A DNA stretch of 64,000 nucleotides, from positions 2,357,719 to 2,421,718 of the forward strand of contig CM030941.1 in NCBI GenBank assembly GCA_018136815.1. Direction: 5' to 3'. Shown here in pieces: positions 63,471 through 64,000 of the stretch. Positions within the stretch are counted from its first letter, which is position 1; the number at the start of each line of letters is the position of its first letter. A program made the position numbers and the translations under genes. Below the pieces are notes generated by a model that was not told the DNA's origin, ran no database searches, and was given only the letters and a program-made list of their open reading frames with translations. This stretch comes from Isochrysis galbana. Its lineage: Eukaryota > Haptophyta > Isochrysidales > Isochrysidaceae.

Positions 63471-64000
63471 TCATACAACGCCAAGAGACGATCTATCGGA
63501 AATTTCACGGAGCTCGTCCACATTCAGCTTGCCTAACAACGTGCAAAAGGCGGTGAAGCTAACGACGTCACCGGCCGCCTCGACAGCGTCAGCGAGTTCT
63601 TCTGCAGTATGGGCCGGTAGCCAAAGTGCCTTCGCGGTCGTCGACACACGGAGCTGCGCGGCAAGCCGCCGCCCCGCCACGTTGCCATATACCACATCCG
63701 ACGATGCTGACGGCCTTGACTTGTCGTATACTCTCCTTGCTGCGTGGGCAAGCATTAGGGCACGAAGAAGCGCTCGCTCTCGCACATGCGACATGTGCTC
63801 ACGGTGATGGGCTACATTGTGCTTGGTGTACTCAAGCACGTGGAGGTGCGATTTAAGGGTGGGGTCGCAGGTGAAGATGTCGTCTCGGCTACATAGACCA
63901 TTCACGAGGCCAGTCACCACTCGATCACAAAGGATGAGCACCGCATGCATCGCACGGATGATTGTTACGACCGGTGAGACAACCAGCCCTAGCAGGCAAC
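63471..64000 (-). CDS. Unrecognised protein, C-terminal part (runs off right edge)
   Basis: Open minus-strand frame of 176 codons from the window edge to a stop ending at 63471. Composition is normal: CLLGLVVSPVVTIIRAMHAV LILCDRVVTGLVNGLCSRDD, SHLHVLEYTKHNVAHHREHM, ERALLRALMLAHAARRVYDK and TAEELADAVEAAGDVVSFTA. Mostly helical by eye, with a weakly hydrophobic N-terminal segment. The N-terminus and any upstream exons lie outside the window. No family recognised. Confidence 0.6.
   Translation of the reverse strand, partial: CLLGLVVSPVVTIIRAMHAVLILCDRVVTGLVNGLCSRDDIFTCDPTLKSHLHVLEYTKHNVAHHREHMSHVRERALLRALMLAHAARRVYDKSRPSASSDVVYGNVAGRRLAAQLRVSTTAKALWLPAHTAEELADAVEAAGDVVSFTAFCTLLGKLNVDELREISDRSSLGVV

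Overview
This is a GC-rich nuclear window from a eukaryotic alga. The support is: short GT-AG introns (49-179 bp) in at least five genes; mitochondrial-type proteins (an Hsp78/ClpB-like chaperone and an OXSM-like ketoacyl synthase); a DoxX-like membrane protein with a signal-plus-transit style N-terminus, as in algae with complex plastids; a PIH1-domain protein, which suggests cilia; and a very large extensin-like SPPPP protein. I lean towards a haptophyte or a similar secondary-plastid alga, but nothing here proves the lineage.

Layout. 1-2298 (-): 3'-truncated mitochondrial ClpB/Hsp78. 2300-6800: GA microsatellites, a TTGACT-rich minisatellite and transposon pieces. 6834-12953 (+): 2039-residue protein with a GT47 exostosin domain, a second putative glycosyltransferase domain, about 140 SPPPP pentapeptides, an N-glycosylation-rich domain, a membrane segment and a Cys-rich tail. 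13.5-17.8 kb: nested repeats (a 0.7 kb family, LINE and copia scraps). 17850-18857 (+): secreted beta-propeller-like protein. 19.4-24.4 kb: repeats, an intact-looking hAT-type non-autonomous element with target-site duplication, and a LINE remnant. 24563-25488 (+): CHMP5/Vps60 ESCRT-III gene. 26-30.8 kb: two hAT copies arranged tail to tail around a small multi-exon membrane-protein gene. 31753-32621: TIR element. 33156-34679 (-): mitochondrial ketoacyl-ACP synthase. 34.9-38.1 kb: LTR, copia and LINE debris. 38.1-39.7 kb: lower-GC island with unrecognised ORFs. 40350-42269 (-): DUF262 protein. 42.4-49.5 kb: composite of a copia-type gag region, a TIR element with a perfect 8-bp target duplication, and a LINE with EEP endonuclease inserted into a decayed host gene. 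50.1-55.9 kb: DoxX-like and PIH1 genes, each preceded by the same ~350-bp repeat. 56-64 kb: repeats, a possible small membrane protein, and an unrecognised partial gene at the right edge.

The clear host genes are ordinary housekeeping functions and do not form an operon or pathway. About half of the window is transposon-derived or low-complexity DNA. The most unusual items are the glycosyltransferase/extensin fusion, the intron-bearing DUF262 gene, and the paired upstream repeat shared by two unrelated genes. I found no CRISPR array, rRNA or convincing tRNA.
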